From positions 124,001-188,000 of the forward strand of contig NZ_VNHS01000011.1 of assembly GCF_008124765.1 (NCBI RefSeq): a DNA stretch of 64,000 nt, in the 5' to 3' direction. The notes beneath the pieces are model-generated. The model was not told the DNA's origin and did not search any database. It saw only the letters and a program-made list of their open reading frames with translations. The position numbers were made by a program, and so were the translations under genes. How positions within the stretch are numbered: the first letter of the stretch is position 1; each line of letters opens with the position of its first letter. Below, one piece after another: positions 42,032 through 51,095 of this stretch. The stretch is from Paenibacillus methanolicus. Its GTDB lineage: Bacteria > Bacillota > Bacilli > Paenibacillales > Paenibacillaceae.

Positions 42032-42511
42032 CTAGCCCCACTGCTTCGCCTCCTGCCCCTCCGGCGCAAGAAGGCGAAGCCACTTCCTGAACCACGCCGC
42101 CCGGCGGCCGTTTACTTCCTCCGCATAGTCGTCCCCGGCCAAGGAGAGCACGTAGCCTTCATTCGTCACGTAAAAGATCGAATACCGGGACACATGGTAT
42201 TTGCCCGCAAGTCTCCCCGCGTCTTCTCCGGCCTTCGCGATTCCGGCGATAATGCGCGTGCCCGGACGCAGGATGGGACCGGCGCCTTCGGCCATAGCGG
42301 ATGTAATCAGATTAAGATGCTCCTCCTCCAAAGTCTGCCCTCGGAGGTGGCTAAGCACCTTTACCTTATACACATTGCAGGCTTGAATCCAGAACACGTT
42401 CGTCTCGAGAACTGGCGGAAGCGCGATCACCTCGGCTTCTACAAAGGTCTGCGCCCTCTTGACCACGTCGTCCTTGAACGCCGGCTCCCGGATCTCAATA
42501 AGCTCGGGCAT
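42032..42511 (-). pseudogene. C-terminal part of a split gene, paralogue of the gene at 42695
   Basis: A 159-residue frame of unknown family whose end (SIFYVTNEGYVLSLAGDDY, then EVNGRRAAWF) aligns with that of the neighbouring protein (AYYVTDDGYVLSTRDDDF, MNGRRAGRL). The PGTRIIAGIAKA segment likewise matches PGMRIIAVLLES. Its N-terminus lacks the membrane segment that the neighbour has; that segment is present in the next frame upstream (42511-42660). The ATG at 42509-42511 overlaps that frame's stop (TAATG), so either one base change broke a single gene or two parts are made by coupled translation. No known function. Confidence 0.6.
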
Positions 42512-42660
42512 TAGGCGTTGACCGGATATTCGGCCCGAAGCGCTCGCATCTCCTCCGGCGACAGCCTATATTCTGGCCGAATGCCATAGAAGATAACGCC
42601 GATCGTAATGACGAGGCAAACCGCCGCAATCGCATACATCGCTCCCCGTCTACTCCCCAT
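42511..42660 (-). pseudogene. N-terminal part of the split gene (signal anchor and start of domain)
   Basis: A 49-codon frame: MGSRRGAMYAIAAVCL, a single hydrophobic segment, then YRLSPEEMRALRAEYPV. The last part aligns with RLTSDEIQALRAVYPL of the intact paralogue at 42695-43258, after which the match continues in the other frame in the gene at 42032. A GGAAAGGGG-type ribosome site precedes it. The two pieces together give about the length of the intact paralogue. The frame change lies at or just before 42511-42520. Confidence 0.65.
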
Positions 42661-42694
42661 CGTCCATCCCCTTTCCACGTCAAATTACAACGGG

Positions 42695-43258
42695 TTATGG
42701 CTTGGGCGGTATCCGGCGAATCTCGTCCACCAGTCGGCCCGCTCGCCGCCCGTTCATCGCGGCCGAGAAATCATCGTCTCTCGTCGAGAGAACATAGCCA
42801 TCATCCGTGACGTAATACGCCAGGTGCCATACGATCGGATATTGCCCGGCAAGCCGCTTGGCGTTCGATTCGAGCAGCACGGCGATGATACGCATGCCCG
42901 GCTTCAGCGGAGGCTCCCACCCGTATTCGATTGAGAACAGTTCAACTCGCTCCGGAAGCCGCGGCCCACGGATATGCCAATGCACAATGGCATCATAGCC
43001 ATATACGGACGGGGTACGTCGGGCGTTTATGATTTCGACTTCCGCGAAAGTCCCCGCATCGAGCGCTACGGCTACCCGGAAGGGCATGTTGCCGACCAAC
43101 GCATGAGGCGGATCGTTCGTATATAAAGGGTATACTGCGCGCAGCGCCTGGATCTCGTCGGACGTTAACCGCGCCTCCTGCCCTGCCGCCCGCATCAGGA
43201 ACATCGCCGCAAGCAAGACGCCTAAGCCGCGAACGAGATATCGCCTATATTTCGTCAT
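42695..43258 (-). CDS. Membrane-anchored protein of unknown function
   Basis: A 187-residue protein with an N-terminal hydrophobic segment (GLGVLLAAMFLMRAAGQ) that is a signal anchor or signal peptide, followed by RLTSDEIQALRAVYPLYT, a beta-rich domain (FRVAVALDAGTFAEVEIINARR, KPGMRIIAVLLES) and the end AYYVTDDGYVLSTRDDDF. I do not recognise the family. The ATG at 43256-43258 follows GGGAGG. It is 34 bases upstream of the split paralogue on the same strand, so the pair arose by tandem duplication and is probably one transcript. Confidence 0.75.
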   Translation of the reverse strand: MTKYRRYLVRGLGVLLAAMFLMRAAGQEARLTSDEIQALRAVYPLYTNDPPHALVGNMPFRVAVALDAGTFAEVEIINARRTPSVYGYDAIVHWHIRGPRLPERVELFSIEYGWEPPLKPGMRIIAVLLESNAKRLAGQYPIVWHLAYYVTDDGYVLSTRDDDFSAAMNGRRAGRLVDEIRRIPPKP

Positions 43259-43394
43259 TGCGTCCCTCCCTGCGTGCCTATCGCATGCAAAGCTGCCTTA
43301 CGCAACATCCAACCCGGATATAATTTAACTAAACCCTACCATTTAAATCTTGAGCATGTAAATGCTTTCTTTCGCTTCCGACAGCATCCCAACC

Positions 43395-43511
43395 CCCGTG
43401 AAGCGAGGTGAAACGGCTGCGCCGTCTCTTGCGGCGATGCGCGTTTCATATCGGGGACATACAGGCTTTGTATAAACGTGAAACGTATACTTTCCTATAT
43501 GCTTATATGCC
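43395..43511. repeat. Dispersed intergenic repeat, copy 3
   Basis: The block beginning GTGAAACGGCTG at 43408 and ending near GATGCGCGTTTC (43447) matches 7231-7274 of copy 1. A later TTGTATAAACGTGAAAC recalls the module at 39095-39120. The copy abuts the araD terminator as copy 1 abuts the iclR terminator. The interval 43259-43394 shows no gene. Confidence 0.65.
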
Positions 43512-43547
43512 AAAAAAAGCCCCCGAGCCAATGTGGCTCGAGAGCTT
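43512..43547 (-). terminator. araD: Rho-independent terminator of araD
   Basis: On the minus strand AAGCTCTCGAGCCA pairs with TGGCTCGGGGGCTT and is followed by seven T. It starts 47 bases after the araD stop. Confidence 0.85.
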
Positions 43548-43594
43548 CCATCCATTAAACGCCAGCCGTCAGCGCGCGCCGCAACGACCGCGGC

Positions 43595-44290
43595 TTACTT
43601 CTGCCCGTAGTAAGCGTTCTTGCCGTGCTTGCGCAGGTAATGACGGTCCAGCAGATGCTGGTCCATCGGCTGAATGTTCGGGTTCAGCGCGAACGTGTGG
43701 ACGCCCATCTTCGCCACTTCCTCCACGACGACGGCATTATGAACCGCGTTGTGCGGATCTTTGCCCCATACGAACGGCGCATGGCTGTTCACCAGCACCG
43801 CCGGCACTTCGGCCGGATCAATGCCGCGCTCGCGGAACGTTTCGATAATGACATTGCCGGTCTCAAGCTCGTAGGCGCCTTTGATCTCCGCCTCGGTCAT
43901 CGCCCGGGTGCACGGGATTTCCCCGTAGAAATAATCGCCGTGCGTCGTGCCGAGCGCCGGAATGGCGCGTCCCGCCTGCGCCCAGCTCGTCGCCCAAGGC
44001 GAGTGCGTGTGCACGATGCCGCCGATCGATTCGAACGCGCGGTACAGCGCGACGTGCGTCGGCGTATCCGAGGAAGGACGGAGATTGCCTTCAACGACTC
44101 TGCCTTCCAAATCCACGACGACCATCTGCTCCGCCCGCAGCTCCTCGTAAGGCACGCCGCTCGGCTTAATGACGACGAAGCCGCTCTCGCGGTCGATGCC
44201 GCTTACGTTCCCCCAAGTAAACGTGACCAGCCCGTATTTCGGCAGCTCCATATTCGCTTCCCATACGGCTTGTTTCAAAGATTCCAACAT
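43595..44290 (-). CDS. araD: L-ribulose-5-phosphate 4-epimerase
   Basis: A 231-residue class II aldolase/epimerase, the same length as Escherichia coli Ara[42 protein letters not shown], the zinc histidines in [15 protein letters not shown] and NSHAPFVWG, and [15 protein letters not shown] at the end define it. It turns L-ribulose-5-phosphate into D-xylulose-5-phosphate in arabinose use. The ATG at 44288-44290 is seven bases from GGAGG; another ATG two codons earlier touches that site. araA and araB are not in the window. The AraR operator at 44360-44375 controls it. Confidence 0.96.
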   Translation of the reverse strand: MLESLKQAVWEANMELPKYGLVTFTWGNVSGIDRESGFVVIKPSGVPYEELRAEQMVVVDLEGRVVEGNLRPSSDTPTHVALYRAFESIGGIVHTHSPWATSWAQAGRAIPALGTTHGDYFYGEIPCTRAMTEAEIKGAYELETGNVIIETFRERGIDPAEVPAVLVNSHAPFVWGKDPHNAVHNAVVVEEVAKMGVHTFALNPNIQPMDQHLLDRHYLRKHGKNAYYGQK

Positions 44291-44353
44291 TGCCATGCCT
44301 CCTTCAATTTCCGCTAACTTGATCGGACATGCTTCTCGTTGACTGCTGGTCCT

Positions 44354-44382
44354 ATTATAACTTGTACGTACAAGTGTGTCAT
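44354..44382 (-). promoter_or_regulatory. araD: araD promoter with AraR operator in the spacer
   Basis: On the minus strand ATGACA (44377-44382), a 17-base spacer and TATAAT (44354-44359). The palindrome ACTTGTACGTACAAGT (44360-44375) fills the spacer and matches the ATTTGTACGTACAAAT-type AraR box. Repression in the absence of arabinose is expected. Confidence 0.9.
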
Positions 44383-45518
44383 TACTTATTTGCAAGCTCG
44401 TCCTCCCGGACGGTTGCCGTCGATTCCCGCATAATCAGCTTCGGCTCATATACGACGTCGGAAGGCGCGCCGCGCCCGTGCTTGCCGCCGATCAGCCGCA
44501 TGAGCACCGCCACCGCGTCCTCGCCCATTCGCGTCTTCGGATGCTCGATCGTCGTCAGCTTCACTTCCGTCGCGGTCGCCAGGGTCGCGTCGTCGAAGCC
44601 GACGATCGACAGGTCGCCCGGCACGGAGAGCCCGCTGCGGCGCACGATATCGAGCAGGCGCACCGCCAGTTCGTCATTGTAGCAGACGATCGCCGTCGGC
44701 CGCTCGCCCGGCCCCAGGGCCAGCAGCGACTCGAGCGATTCGGCCGGCTTCGTCAGTTTCTCCTCGGTCGTATAGCGGAGCAGGCTTCCCGACGTGAGCG
44801 GCAGCCCCCGCTCCCGCAGGCTGCGCATGAAGCCGCGCATCCGGTGGACGCCTTGGAAGTCGTCGGTCTTGAAGAAGCCGGCAATCCGCTTGTGGCCAAG
44901 CTCCGCGAGATGTTCGGCGGCGCGGTAACCGCCCAGCTCGTCGTCCACCTTCAGGCAAGGCGCGTCGACGTCGCTATAGCGTTCGTTAAGCATGACGTAC
45001 GGGATGCCTCGGGCTTCCAAGGCCAGAAAATAGTCGAAGTTCGGGTTGCCTTCGGCGCTCTTGGTCGGCTCGATAATCAGCCCGCCGAGCGGCTCGCGCA
45101 GCATGGACTCCAGGCTTTCGCGCTCCTTCTCCTTCTCGTTGTCGGTGCTGGCGAGCAGCAGCCGGGCACCCTGCGCGCGCAGCGCGGATTCCACGCCGCG
45201 TACGATCGTCGGGAAGATATAATCCGAGATATGGGTCGTCATCAGGCCGACCGTCAAGCCCAGCGGCTCCGCCGTCTTCCGGTTGTTCTCGGGCATGGCG
45301 TCGGCGACGAACGTCCCTTTTCCCTGCACCCGGTACAGCCAACCCTCCGCCTCGAGGTCGCCGAGCGACTGGCGCACCGTCTGCCGGCTCATCCCGGATT
45401 GGGCGGCAATCTCATGCTCGGACGGCAGCTTGTCGTGCGGGCGGAACTGTCCAGCGGCGATCCACGAAATGATTTGTTCCTTCAACTGCCTATACTTAGG
45501 GGGTAGCTGTTCCTTCAC
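44382..45518 (-). CDS. araR: Arabinose-responsive repressor, GntR/LacI chimera
   Basis: A 378-residue regulator with an N-terminal GntR winged helix ([40 protein letters not shown]) and a C-terminal LacI-type sugar-binding domain (IGVMTT-like [62 protein letters not shown]). This arrangement is that of Bacillus subtilis AraR, released from DNA by L-arabinose. The GTG at 45516-45518 follows GAGGTG at five bases. It is divided from araD by that gene's operator, and has its own operator upstream. Confidence 0.94.
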   Translation of the reverse strand: MKEQLPPKYRQLKEQIISWIAAGQFRPHDKLPSEHEIAAQSGMSRQTVRQSLGDLEAEGWLYRVQGKGTFVADAMPENNRKTAEPLGLTVGLMTTHISDYIFPTIVRGVESALRAQGARLLLASTDNEKEKERESLESMLREPLGGLIIEPTKSAEGNPNFDYFLALEARGIPYVMLNERYSDVDAPCLKVDDELGGYRAAEHLAELGHKRIAGFFKTDDFQGVHRMRGFMRSLRERGLPLTSGSLLRYTTEEKLTKPAESLESLLALGPGERPTAIVCYNDELAVRLLDIVRRSGLSVPGDLSIVGFDDATLATATEVKLTTIEHPKTRMGEDAVAVLMRLIGGKHGRGAPSDVVYEPKLIMRESTATVREDELANK

Positions 45519-45576
45519 GTGGCACCTCACAGTTCGCATAATCCAACTTGTATGATTGAAGTATATCATGCCGCCA

Positions 45577-45592
45577 ACTTGTACGTACATAA
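45577..45592. promoter_or_regulatory. araR: AraR operator upstream of araR (autoregulation)
   Basis: ACTTGTACGTACATAA shares the TTGTACGTACA core with the araD operator; one arm is degenerate. A weaker half site, ACTTGTATGATTGAAGT, is at 45545-45561, nearer the start. Confidence 0.75.
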
Positions 45593-45686
45593 TTGTAAAA
45601 GCCTAACCAACACGATTGGGCCGATAAACGCTTCATCTGCTTCATGCTTCTCATGTCGAGTTGACCCGCTCTCTGCCCCAAAACAG

Positions 45687-45718
45687 ACAAGAGCCGCGGC
45701 AATGCCACGGCTCTTGTA
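45687..45718. terminator. Terminator downstream of galU
   Basis: ACAAGAGCCGCGGC pairs with GCCACGGCTCTTGT around AAT; on the minus strand it is followed by CTGTTTTG. It ends galU transcription before the araR promoter. Confidence 0.75.
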
Positions 45719-45785
45719 ACCATTCAGACTCAATTCGCCCGCCGACAATTCAAGCGCCCGCTTCCGAGCAGGCGGCGGGTTCCAG

Positions 45786-46652
45786 CTAAGCTTTCAGCCT
45801 CTCCAGCAAGTAGGCGCGGACATCGTCCGCCAGATCATCGCGCTTCAGCGCCAGATCGATCGTCGCCTGCACGAAGCCAAGCTTGTCGCCGACGTCGTAC
45901 CGCGTGCCTCCGAACCGGTAAGCGGCTAGCGGATTCGCCAAGCCCAGCTGCTGCAGGCTGTCCGTCAGCTGAATCTCTCCGCCCTTGCCCGGCCGAGCTT
46001 TCTCGAGCAGTTCGAAGATCGCAGGTTCGAGCACGTAGCGGCCGACGACGGCGAGGTTCGACGGCGCTTCGCCCGGCGCCGGCTTCTCGACGAGCGAGCG
46101 GATGAGCGCGGTGGAATGCGGGTGCAGCTCGGCAATCCCGTATTTATGCGTTTGATCCCACGGCACTTCCATTAGCGCCACGACCGACGTCTCGCGCTCG
46201 CGATGCAGATCGATCATCGCCTTCAGGCACGGCGGATCGGATTGCAGAATATCGTCGCCGAGCAGGACGGCGAACGGCTCGTTCTCCACGAAGCTGCGCG
46301 CGCTCAGCACGGCATGTCCGAGACCGAGCGGCTCCCGCTGGCGGATATAGCAGATATCGGCCAGATGCGAGATGCCGCGCACGAGCTCCAACAGCTCGGC
46401 TTTCCCATGCGCTTCAAGCTCCGCCTCCAGCTCGTACGATTTGTCGAAATGGTCTTCGATCGCCCGTTTGTTCCGTCCCGACACGATCATGATGCGCTCG
46501 ATGCCCGAGGCGACGGCTTCCTCGACGATATATTGGATGGCCGGCTTGTCGATCAGCGGCAGCATCTCTTTGGGCTGCGCCTTCGTCGCCGGCAGGAACC
46601 GGGTGCCGAGTCCCCCGGCCGGTATGATCGCTTTGCGTACGCGTTTGCTCAA
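45786..46652 (-). CDS. galU: UTP-glucose-1-phosphate uridylyltransferase
   Basis: A 288-residue nucleotidyltransferase, close in length to Bacillus GtaB (292). The uridyl-binding loop is KAIIPAGGLGTRFLPATKAQPKEMLPL, and KPAIQYIVEEAVASGI, EPLGLGHAVL, VLLGDDI, GKGGEIQLTDSL and RYDVGDKLGFVQATIDLAL follow. It makes UDP-glucose for wall polymers and glycolipids. The start is a TTG at 46650-46652 (Met-Ser-Lys-Arg), eight bases after GGGAGG; an ATG 14 codons earlier has no comparable ribosome site. Confidence 0.95.
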   Translation of the reverse strand: MSKRVRKAIIPAGGLGTRFLPATKAQPKEMLPLIDKPAIQYIVEEAVASGIERIMIVSGRNKRAIEDHFDKSYELEAELEAHGKAELLELVRGISHLADICYIRQREPLGLGHAVLSARSFVENEPFAVLLGDDILQSDPPCLKAMIDLHRERETSVVALMEVPWDQTHKYGIAELHPHSTALIRSLVEKPAPGEAPSNLAVVGRYVLEPAIFELLEKARPGKGGEIQLTDSLQQLGLANPLAAYRFGGTRYDVGDKLGFVQATIDLALKRDDLADDVRAYLLERLKA

Positions 46653-46893
46653 CTTCTTGTCCTCCCCGCAAAAGGTAATTCGCTTAACCTCCATTCTACT
46701 CTTCTCCGAACCCAACATCCATAGCCGCTCAACCCGCCGCCGGCCGGCAGCCGCCCCATTTTCAAAGTTTCAAAGCTTCCCCGCCGCAAGCGCCGTCATT
46801 TGACTTCCGTTCCCAAATCGTGACAAACTTGTGGGAGTGCTCGCCATTACGCGCTTGATTGAACAATCTCAACCTGCGAAGGAGTGTCTTGCT

Positions 46894-47295
46894 ATGCTGA
46901 TTACCCGTAACCTGCGAACATCCCGCCGCGATGAAATGATCGACATTACGCGCGAGGTCGCTTCGATCATCGCCAAGGAGAACGTCCGCGAGGGCATCGC
47001 GGTCGTCTATTGCCCGCATACGACGGGCGGCATCACGATCCAAGAGAACGCCGATCCCGACGTCAAACACGACGTGCTGATGCGGCTGGACGAAGTCTAT
47101 CCGTGGGAGCATCCCAAATATCGCCATGCCGAAGGCAATACCGCCTCTCATCTGAAAGCGATCACGACCGGTTCTTCGCAAACGATTATTATTCAAGACG
47201 GCAAGCTGCTGCTCGGCAGATGGCAAGGAATCTACTTCTGCGAATTCGACGGCCCAAGAACGCGCGAATACGTCGTCAAGCTAGTCAAAGGCTAA
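46894..47295 (+). CDS. YjbQ family (UPF0047) protein
   Basis: A 133-residue protein of the YjbQ family, a trimeric fold with a metal site of conserved His and Asp: [59 protein letters not shown]. Family members have been described as secondary thiamine-phosphate synthases with weak activity; the true role is unknown. The ATG at 46894 is nine bases after AAGGAG. It is transcribed alone, divergently from galU. Confidence 0.92.
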   Translation: MLITRNLRTSRRDEMIDITREVASIIAKENVREGIAVVYCPHTTGGITIQENADPDVKHDVLMRLDEVYPWEHPKYRHAEGNTASHLKAITTGSSQTIIIQDGKLLLGRWQGIYFCEFDGPRTREYVVKLVKG

Positions 47296-47501
47296 TTCCC
47301 CTTCCGAATTCAGCCTGCATCCTCCTCTCATAGCGCCTCCTTTTCTCCCTATGCGACGTGTGCGTGAGGGCTGAAGAGCGAGGCGTTTTTATTGTTGACA
47401 TTTTTACTTATTTATAATAATTTTAATTTAGGATTTATTTTAGATACTATTCGGTTATAAGCGAACATACCGTCGAGCAGCATGATTGGAGGAATCACCT
47501 G

Positions 47502-48401
47502 ATGGAAAACGTCGTCATACTCGGCTCCGGCCCTTCCGGCCTGGCCGCCGCCATATACCTTGCCCAAATCGGCTGCAAGCCCCTTATCTTAGAGAGCGCG
47601 CATCCCGATGGACGGTCCCTGCCGACAACGGGTAGCGACTCCTCCGAATTCGACAAGCCCGTGACGAGCAACAACACGCTCGCCATGATGCGCGCGCAGG
47701 CCATTAGAATGGGCGTTCGGTTTCGCGCCGGACGCGCGGCGATGACGTCAGGCGCTCCCTTGCGGTTCCAGCTGGAGCCGGGCATTACAATATCTTCGCG
47801 AACGGTCATCATATCCGACGCCGAATTGGCGCACGATATGGATATCCTTGGCGGGCGTCCGCAGGAGGAGCTCGGCGAAACAGCTTTCGCGGGCGGCGAC
47901 GGCTTTTTCATACAGGGGCATCAGCTGTTCGTCGCCGGCGGCGGCGATGACGCCAGCGATGACGCGTTATTCCTGACGCGCTTCGCCTCCGAAGCCCGTC
48001 TCGTTCAACGCCGCATGAAACAACGCGCATATGCCAATCCAACCACGCGATGGGCGATGGACATGACGCCGATCGAAGTCATCCCGGGCGAGTTGGGCCT
48101 GCACGGCTTGAAGGTTCGCATGAAAGCCGACACCATGAGGCCGCAACCAACGTTAAGCAGTTCTTCACCGCATCCGCGGCGCATCGGCGGCGGCATGCCG
48201 GTCGAGGGACGGCCCCCGTTCGTCGGGAAGAGTATCTTCTTGGCGACGCCGGGAACGCCGACAGTCTGCCATCCGGCCATTTTCGTTGGTTACGGCAGTC
48301 AAGCATCCCGCGACATCCACCCGCTCCGGGCCGCGGCGGCGGGTTGTCTGGCCGCAATCCGCTGCGAGCATTACCTCGAACGAAAAGCGACCGCCGTCTA
48401 A
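47502..48401 (+). CDS. Thioredoxin-reductase-like protein without redox cysteines
   Basis: A 299-residue protein with the fold of low-molecular-weight thioredoxin reductase. The FAD motif VVILGSGPSGLAAAIYLAQIG is intact and the NADPH region FVAGGGDDASDDALFLTRFAS is recognisable, but the CxxC segment (normally CATCDG) reads FAGGDG, and the C-terminal FAD motif (normally GIFAAGDV) reads AIFVGYGSQ. It therefore cannot work as a dithiol reductase. It may bind a nucleotide for another purpose or be a decaying copy; the frame is unbroken. The ATG has GGAGG upstream. A divergent, AT-rich leader (47390-47470) is unlike its neighbours. Confidence 0.8.
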   Translation: MENVVILGSGPSGLAAAIYLAQIGCKPLILESAHPDGRSLPTTGSDSSEFDKPVTSNNTLAMMRAQAIRMGVRFRAGRAAMTSGAPLRFQLEPGITISSRTVIISDAELAHDMDILGGRPQEELGETAFAGGDGFFIQGHQLFVAGGGDDASDDALFLTRFASEARLVQRRMKQRAYANPTTRWAMDMTPIEVIPGELGLHGLKVRMKADTMRPQPTLSSSSPHPRRIGGGMPVEGRPPFVGKSIFLATPGTPTVCHPAIFVGYGSQASRDIHPLRAAAAGCLAAIRCEHYLERKATAV

Positions 48402-48469
48402 CGATTCAAGGCCGCGGCGCCGGTGTAAATGAAAAGTAGTCCAACCTATCGATAAAGGAGTGTTGAGTT

Positions 48470-48925
48470 ATGGCAACAGCAACGGCGACGAAAAGCGTGC
48501 AAGAAATTCTGAATAAACAGGTAGCGAACTGGAGCGTTCTCTATGTAAAACTGCACAACTTCCACTGGTATGTGAAAGGGTCGCAGTTCTTCACCCTGCA
48601 CGTGAAATTCCAAGAATTCTACGAGGAAGCGGCGCTGCACGTCGACGAGCTGGCCGAGCGCCTGCTGGCGATCGGCGGCAAGCCGGAGGCGACGATGAAG
48701 CAGTACCTCGACACCGCCAGCATCAAGGAAGCCAAGGGCACCGAAAGCGCGGAGCAAATGGTCGATACGCTGATCGCCGACTTCGGCACCGTCATCGACG
48801 AGCTGAAGGACGGCATGGAGAAAGCCGAGAAAGCCGGAGACGAAACGACGGCCGACATGCTGCTCGCGATCCACAGCACGCTGGAGAAGCACGTGTGGAT
48901 GCTGTCGGCGTTCAACGGCCGCTAA
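48470..48925 (+). CDS. dps: Dps-family ferritin-like DNA-protection protein
   Basis: A 151-residue Dps protein with the ferroxidase His/Asp/Glu set at the subunit interface: [21 protein letters not shown] (residues 24-44), [24 protein letters not shown] (48-71), then two further helices and [12 protein letters not shown]. It stores iron as ferric oxide while using up peroxide and forms dodecamers. The ATG at 48470 follows AAAGGAG. A terminator lies at 48979-49018. No PerR box was recognised in the 68 bases before it. Confidence 0.95.
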   Translation: MATATATKSVQEILNKQVANWSVLYVKLHNFHWYVKGSQFFTLHVKFQEFYEEAALHVDELAERLLAIGGKPEATMKQYLDTASIKEAKGTESAEQMVDTLIADFGTVIDELKDGMEKAEKAGDETTADMLLAIHSTLEKHVWMLSAFNGR

Positions 48926-48978
48926 TCGGCCGAAGCATCGCCTCTCTCCGCCCCGCAGTTGACGCCATGAATGCCTGT

Positions 48979-49018
48979 AGCCCATTCGCGGTCCGAGAGG
49001 AGCGCCGAATGGGCTTTT
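48979..49018 (+). terminator. dps: Rho-independent terminator of dps
   Basis: AGCCCATTCG (48979-48988) pairs with CGAATGGGCT (49006-49015) and is followed by TTTT. Confidence 0.8.
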
Positions 49019-49153
49019 GATCGTAATCGCAAGATGGACTGTCGTTACTGCAACGGCTTGAAGCCCGACATGCTCGTTTGGCGGTGGCACGAGATACAAG
49101 ACTAAAACGCCTTGAACAGCATGACGCCTACCGGCAGCAAGTTTCATTCCGGA

Positions 49154-49200
49154 GAAATACAAGATGATTTATAGGCGTGTCGCAGACGCTCTCGCCTCTG
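49154..49200. repeat. Dispersed intergenic repeat, copy 4
   Basis: 49154-49179 matches the reverse complement of 39095-39120 with two differences over 26 bases. A GTGTCGCAGACG...GACGCGCGAAA continuation resembles the GTGAAACGGCTG...GCGCGT block of copies 1 and 3 loosely. It abuts the metY terminator. Confidence 0.7.
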
Positions 49201-49212
49201 GACGCGCGAAAT

Positions 49213-49250
49213 AAGCCCGCTTATCCTCAAGCGAGGATAAACGGGCTTGC
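49213..49250 (-). terminator. Terminator downstream of metY
   Basis: AAGCCCGCTTATCCTC (49213-49228) pairs with GAGGATAAACGGGCTT (49233-49248) around a four-base loop; TTATTTCG follows on the minus strand. Confidence 0.8.
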
Positions 49251-49287
49251 TCCGCCTGCCGATTCCGTAACGGCAGTGGCGACGCGA

Positions 49288-50962
<1,675 letters not shown>

Positions 50963-51095
50963 GGTTACCGTTGCTTGTTTGCCGCGGTTACCGTTGTTAG
51001 CCACGGCATCCGCCGCTTGTTTGACGTGGTTACCGTTGTTAGCCACGGCATCCGCCGCTTGTTTTAGCGGCGGTTACCGTTGCTTGTTTGCCGCG
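50963..51095. repeat. Short tandem duplications at the 3' end of the ABC-F gene
   Basis: GGTTACCGTTG starts four units at 50963, 50986, 51028 and 51072. The second and third units are near-identical 42-base copies (containing TTAGCCACGGCATCCGCC); the first and fourth are a shorter form with GCTTGTTTGCCGCG. The fourth covers the last codons of the ABC-F gene (Ala-Asn-Lys-Gln-Arg and stop), so the array looks like repeated copying of the gene end into the downstream region. Confidence 0.8.

Noticed and set aside
47390-47425. SigmaA promoter TTGACA/TATAAT before the thioredoxin-reductase-like gene
   Set aside because: The best -10 (47413-47418) is only 12 bases from the TTGACA at 47395; spacing is too short, so no promoter was annotated.
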